The notes under the pieces were generated by a model. That model was not told the DNA's origin. It saw nothing but the letters and a program-made list of their open reading frames with translations, and did not search any database. Positions 60,527-64,000 of a stretch of 64,000 nucleotides of DNA are shown one piece after another. The DNA is taken from the NCBI RefSeq assembly GCF_000390185.1, contig NZ_AQHR01000040.1, forward strand, positions 62,001 through 126,000. The letters run 5' to 3'. The DNA is from Lunatimonas lonarensis. GTDB taxonomy: Bacteria > Bacteroidota > Bacteroidia > Cytophagales > Cyclobacteriaceae. Both the position numbers and the translations under genes were made by a program. Positions within the stretch are counted from its first letter, which is position 1; each line of letters begins with the position of its first letter.

Positions 60527-63500
60527 TTACTGTCTGATTATTTTTTTATGGTACACATTTCCGTCTACCTGCAATCTGAGCATATAAACTCCACTGGATA
60601 TTGATGGCTGGAATTCAACGCGATTGTTACCTATTTGGGCATCGAATTGTCTTTCCTCGATCTTTCGTCCATCAATGGTAAACAGCTCGATCACCGTGCG
60701 CTGAACCTCCCTAGCTGGAAATCGCAGCTCAAACCCTCGCGTGAATGGGTTGGGGAAAACAGCGAGTTCGCGGTCTGCAAGGTGTAGAACTAAAGGTTGT
60801 GTCAATGTGCCAAGCAACGTATTCCCTTCAAAATCGAAGCTGCTGTTGGTCTGATGTTCTTCATTCCCCTTTGCCACGTAAAAGGTGAGCGTTTCTTTTT
60901 CGTCTCCATAAATGGTTAGGAACGCAAGGGATTTTCCATGTTGTTCGATTGGGATGGCCTCGCCCCGCAGCTTACCTTTCAGATCGTACACCCGTGCGCT
61001 TTTGTAGCTCTCCGGTAGCTGCACGATGGCGTTCATCGTCTCAGGAAGCTGTGCCCATGCCTGGGGGATTGCTTCTTCTTCGTAAACTTCCAATGATTCC
61101 GGCAGGTCCGTCAGTGTTCGCTGATTCCCATGGAAGATGGATGGATAGGTAAAGCGCTGACCGTTGCTCGCTTGTAGCATGTATCCTCTGCCGGCGCGAA
61201 GGAACGTTAGGTTTCCACTCCAGCCGTTTCGGGAGTCGTATATGGCAAATTGTGTCTGTGATTTGATCAAATCTCCTTCCTGAGCTTGGAAGGTAGCCAA
61301 TGCCTCCCTTACCGGTGTGTTTTGTCCCAAGGGGTAGGGAAACCAATTCCAGTTTGGCTGTATGATGAAGTTCCACGTTGACAGATCAACCGGTTTGCCT
61401 CGAAGCGGCAAGGTCTGTGCTTCCTGTAGATATACTTTGTACATTCGGTCGGCCCGAATCCCACCATTAGCACTTACAGTACCCGCCCATGTGCTGTTGG
61501 ATGGATTGATTTCATCCCTGAAGTAGGTTTCGAGCAAAGCAGGTGAATGGCTTTGGATCCGGTCATCGGTGTGCAGATTCATTTCGGCCGTAAGTCCGTT
61601 GAGATTTCCAAAAAGCGGATCATGCACGCGTGAACTTATCCAAGTCCAGCCGCTGTTGAGCGGGATGGTTTGTTCCATTGCGTCGGTATTGGCGAATATC
61701 GCCGGCGACTGGAGGCTGCCTACGACCTGATTGAGGGCAAAGGGAAAGCTAAGTTGTTCGTCCAGGGTAGCCTCGTATATATTGCCCCGGTTAGCACTCC
61801 AGATTTTAAAATTTAGGGGCTCATCAAAGAGTTCGTTGCTGTAAACGGTGAGAAAGGCAAAGTATTCGTCGTAGGCGGGGTCGTAATCCAATGAGGCTGT
61901 TCCGCGCAATTCTCCCTGGTAGAAGGCCGCTACCCGGTCCATTTCGTCCCGGCTGAATACATCATGCAGTTTAATCCTGCCTATGAAGGTCATTGTATAA
62001 TCAAAGCTAGCCTCGTCTATTTCCCAACCAGGACTTTCGGGGAGTATGCGAAGATTCAATACTTGAGTCTGTGCAAAGCCGAAATCTGTATCCAGAGCCA
62101 TGTTTTCCGTATATATTCCGGGTGTCATTTCCGGCGCAATGGTAGCTTGTATCGTTACCTGTCCCATAGGGGCCAAGGTTCCGGAAGTTCTACTAAGGCT
62201 TAGCCACCTAGGAATGCCGCTAAAGCGGTAAGGTTGGGGCGTACCTCCCCGATTCTGAACGACAAGGTTTAGCTGTAGACCTTGATCTACATTTTTCACG
62301 AGGTCTACAGGCTCAGCATGCCCTTCTACGAACCAGTTCACCGCATTCTTTTGCACATAGGCGGTCCAGGTGATGGGGGACTGCTGTTGATTGTTGGCAC
62401 CGTCAAACATACGGTGAACGGTAATGTCCAATACCTGTCCTTCGATTTCAGCCCATCGATTGATTACAGGTTCCAAGATCATCTCATCTCCGTTTATGAC
62501 CTGATTTACCTGAAACCTCACGATACTTCTAGCCGGCTTAATGGGAGGGCCGTCCGCAGAGTAATTTACGTTTCCCTGGCTTAAGAGGGCAGGGGTGGAA
62601 ATAACGGTATTGTTACTGAACGCATGGAAATACCGTGGGCCGTTGTTGTTCAAGGGATCGGGCGCATTCATCCTTGCGTAAAGCAGCAACCCAATAGATC
62701 CTTCCTCGATTTCAAAATACCGATCCCGATCAATTTGCTCTACATTGCGTAGGGTGTTCCATACCCGTAGCTCATCCACCTGCCCGGTAAAGGGGCGGTC
62801 AACGGTCTCCGATCCATCGATACCCAAGGTTCCTCGGGCACCGATCCAGATTCGGTTGCCGGAGAAGCCCCCGATGCCGGTGGAAAGGTGGGCAGAAACC
62901 TCCCTTGCGTCGATCAATGTTCGTAAATTGCCCGAGCGGTTTAGCAAAAGCGTGATATGATGCCAGGTGTCGTCTGCGATCGAGGTAGTCGTAAGGGGAA
63001 GGTTAAGTCCTTCGCTTGCAAAAAACAGCCGCCCTTCCGAATCCATGTTAATGGCCCACTTGTTTGCGTAGCCGTTGCTTTGCACAGGTTCACTCCCGTC
63101 ACCTCTTCCATTGGAAAAAAGGGTGCTTTCCTGTGTCGTGGAGGTTTTTACCCAAAAGGAAATCGTAGCGTCCATGGTCGGGGTCAATTGTACAAATCCT
63201 ACGTTATCCAAGGTCATGTACTGTCCATTTTGGAAGTGGTATGCCGTGCCTTTTGGATGTATATCCCAACCGGTTTCTACCCGCGCATGCTTGAATCTCG
63301 CAAGGTCGTGTGCGACCGTCCCCCTGCCTTCATCCAGCGGCCAATAACCCACTAGGCCGGCTTCATTTCCCAGCAGTTTGTTGAACCTATTGGCAAAGGC
63401 TTCCTGGAGTGAAAGTGCCCTACGCCATCTTTTGAGGGAGTGGATATTTCCGACAAAGCTGTTTCCTCCTACGATGATGGGGTTATCGGAGGCAATACTG

Positions 63501-64000
63501 CTTCCTAGCGCTATTTTGCCCGATGCGACTACCTTGCTTTCTTCGTAGATTTTGAGGTCCCCATTGCTGTTGTCGTGGGTGAAGGTATAGTGATGAAACA
63601 GACCGTCGTTGGAAATTGAACCTTTGACCGTGGTATTCCCAAGGGTAAAGGCCAGTAGTCCATTTTCGAATCTGATCTCCAGACCACCATCTTGGTAAAA
63701 CAGGGTGGCATTGGGTGACGTGGTGGCGTTGTTCATCCAAAACTCAAGCGTTAAATCTTCATCGAGGATTTGGGGCTTTTCGAGAATCATAACATTCCCC
63801 TGCCCTTGGAACCGAAGCGACACATCGTTGTTGACAGGAAGTTGATTGGTCTGTCCCTTGATTTCCACTAACGAGACGGCATTGTTGTAGAACACTGGTT
63901 CGTTGAACCTAACCTTTAGGTCTGATCCTATCGATAGAATGCCATCCGTGGGAGAAGGGGTGCCGAAGCGCAGTGGGGCATTTAGATCTACGCGGCCATT
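60527..64000 (-). CDS. Giant LamG/T9SS protein (5' end outside window)
   Basis: The frame stays open to the window edge (at least 1157 residues), so this is the C-terminal part of a larger protein. Near the visible start is an Ig-like motif typical of SbsA/Big_5 domains (DGILSIGSDLKVRFNEP). Two LamG/concanavalin-type domains follow (LTLEFWMNN, GLVGYWPLDEGRG, MDATISFWVKTS, GQVDELRVWN). Then comes a region with the shared domain (FDYTMTFIGRI, DRVAAFYQGELRGTASL, AFLTVYSNELFDEPLNFKIW), a weaker half copy (LRGEAIPIEQHGKSLAFLTIYGDEK), and a C-terminal T9SS type A sorting domain (LAVFPNPFTRGFELRF to VYHKKIIRQ). It is a surface-bound or secreted adhesin-like protein. The full length cannot be seen. 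Confidence 0.88.
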   Translation of the reverse strand, partial: NGRVDLNAPLRFGTPSPTDGILSIGSDLKVRFNEPVFYNNAVSLVEIKGQTNQLPVNNDVSLRFQGQGNVMILEKPQILDEDLTLEFWMNNATTSPNATLFYQDGGLEIRFENGLLAFTLGNTTVKGSISNDGLFHHYTFTHDNSNGDLKIYEESKVVASGKIALGSSIASDNPIIVGGNSFVGNIHSLKRWRRALSLQEAFANRFNKLLGNEAGLVGYWPLDEGRGTVAHDLARFKHARVETGWDIHPKGTAYHFQNGQYMTLDNVGFVQLTPTMDATISFWVKTSTTQESTLFSNGRGDGSEPVQSNGYANKWAINMDSEGRLFFASEGLNLPLTTTSIADDTWHHITLLLNRSGNLRTLIDAREVSAHLSTGIGGFSGNRIWIGARGTLGIDGSETVDRPFTGQVDELRVWNTLRNVEQIDRDRYFEIEEGSIGLLLYARMNAPDPLNNNGPRYFHAFSNNTVISTPALLSQGNVNYSADGPPIKPARSIVRFQVNQVINGDEMILEPVINRWAEIEGQVLDITVHRMFDGANNQQQSPITWTAYVQKNAVNWFVEGHAEPVDLVKNVDQGLQLNLVVQNRGGTPQPYRFSGIPRWLSLSRTSGTLAPMGQVTIQATIAPEMTPGIYTENMALDTDFGFAQTQVLNLRILPESPGWEIDEASFDYTMTFIGRIKLHDVFSRDEMDRVAAFYQGELRGTASLDYDPAYDEYFAFLTVYSNELFDEPLNFKIWSANRGNIYEATLDEQLSFPFALNQVVGSLQSPAIFANTDAMEQTIPLNSGWTWISSRVHDPLFGNLNGLTAEMNLHTDDRIQSHSPALLETYFRDEINPSNSTWAGTVSANGGIRADRMYKVYLQEAQTLPLRGKPVDLSTWNFIIQPNWNWFPYPLGQNTPVREALATFQAQEGDLIKSQTQFAIYDSRNGWSGNLTFLRAGRGYMLQASNGQRFTYPSIFHGNQRTLTDLPESLEVYEEEAIPQAWAQLPETMNAIVQLPESYKSARVYDLKGKLRGEAIPIEQHGKSLAFLTIYGDEKETLTFYVAKGNEEHQTNSSFDFEGNTLLGTLTQPLVLHLADRELAVFPNPFTRGFELRFPAREVQRTVIELFTIDGRKIEERQFDAQIGNNRVEFQPSISSGVYMLRLQVDGNVYHKKIIRQ

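Noticed and set aside
1-64000. tRNA, rRNA, CRISPR arrays, prophage and intact insertion sequences
   Set aside because: Looked for on both strands; no cloverleaf, regular repeat-spacer array, integrase or transposase could be supported.

Overview
The window is chromosomal DNA of a Bacteroidota bacterium, most likely order Cytophagales (Cyclobacteriaceae-like; genus not resolvable by eye). The reasons are: the parA-parB-DUF5683-dapB-lepB gene order, C-terminal T9SS sorting domains (PNP motifs), a GSCFA protein, Wzi proteins, a TonB-plug/MG2 protein, many lipoprotein signals, few Shine-Dalgarno sites, and promoters of the Bacteroidota type (TTG, about 20 bp, TAnnTTTG). No rRNA, tRNA, CRISPR array, prophage or intact insertion sequence was seen.

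Region 1 (1-6.2 kb) is core: parA, parB, a DUF5683 membrane protein, dapB and lepB run in one direction; ung converges on them; apaG and a SAM methyltransferase follow. Region 2 (6.2-9.8 kb) holds two tandem Wzi-family outer-membrane proteins. Region 3 (9.8-15.7 kb, minus strand) is a probable operon of an HlyD-type adaptor, a VTC-domain (polyphosphate-polymerase-like) protein, a DUF4956 membrane protein and a large T9SS-exported CotH-kinase protein. Region 4 (16-31.5 kb) is mostly housekeeping: a coiled-coil membrane protein, rpsF-rpsR-rplI, a GSCFA protein, priA, a DUF3291-like protein, an OmpA-family protein with a partner, topA, a SixA-like phosphatase and a MATE exporter. fdhD and an FdhF/YdeP-type molybdopterin oxidoreductase follow on the minus strand (31.7-34.9 kb).

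Region 5 (35-56.3 kb) is accessory metabolism. A TIM-barrel lipoprotein, three tightly coupled sulfatase lipoproteins and a PQQ dehydrogenase with a built-in haem c domain form one transcription unit. After a hairpin comes a four-histidine di-haem ferric-reductase/NOX-type protein with a previously unlisted 36-residue membrane peptide. Then come glutaminase, a secreted hypothetical protein, a membrane-anchored isochorismatase-fold hydrolase, a small membrane protein, a sodium:solute symporter, and a cassette best known from Planctomycetes: a DUF1549/DUF1553 cytochrome lipoprotein, a DUF1501 Tat protein and a membrane c-type cytochrome. Together these look like surface and periplasmic desulfation and oxidation of organic compounds coupled to uptake; the substrate cannot be read from the sequence.

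Region 6 (56.5-64 kb, minus strand) encodes a TonB-plug/MG2 protein, a small lipoprotein, a secreted protein, and a very large LamG/T9SS protein that runs off the right edge. The secreted protein and the LamG protein share a domain of about 100 residues that I do not recognise from any named family.

The strongest candidates for under-described biology are the CotH/VTC/DUF4956/HlyD operon, the shared domain in the last two genes, the planctomycete-type cytochrome cassette, and the 36-residue membrane peptide beside the di-haem reductase.
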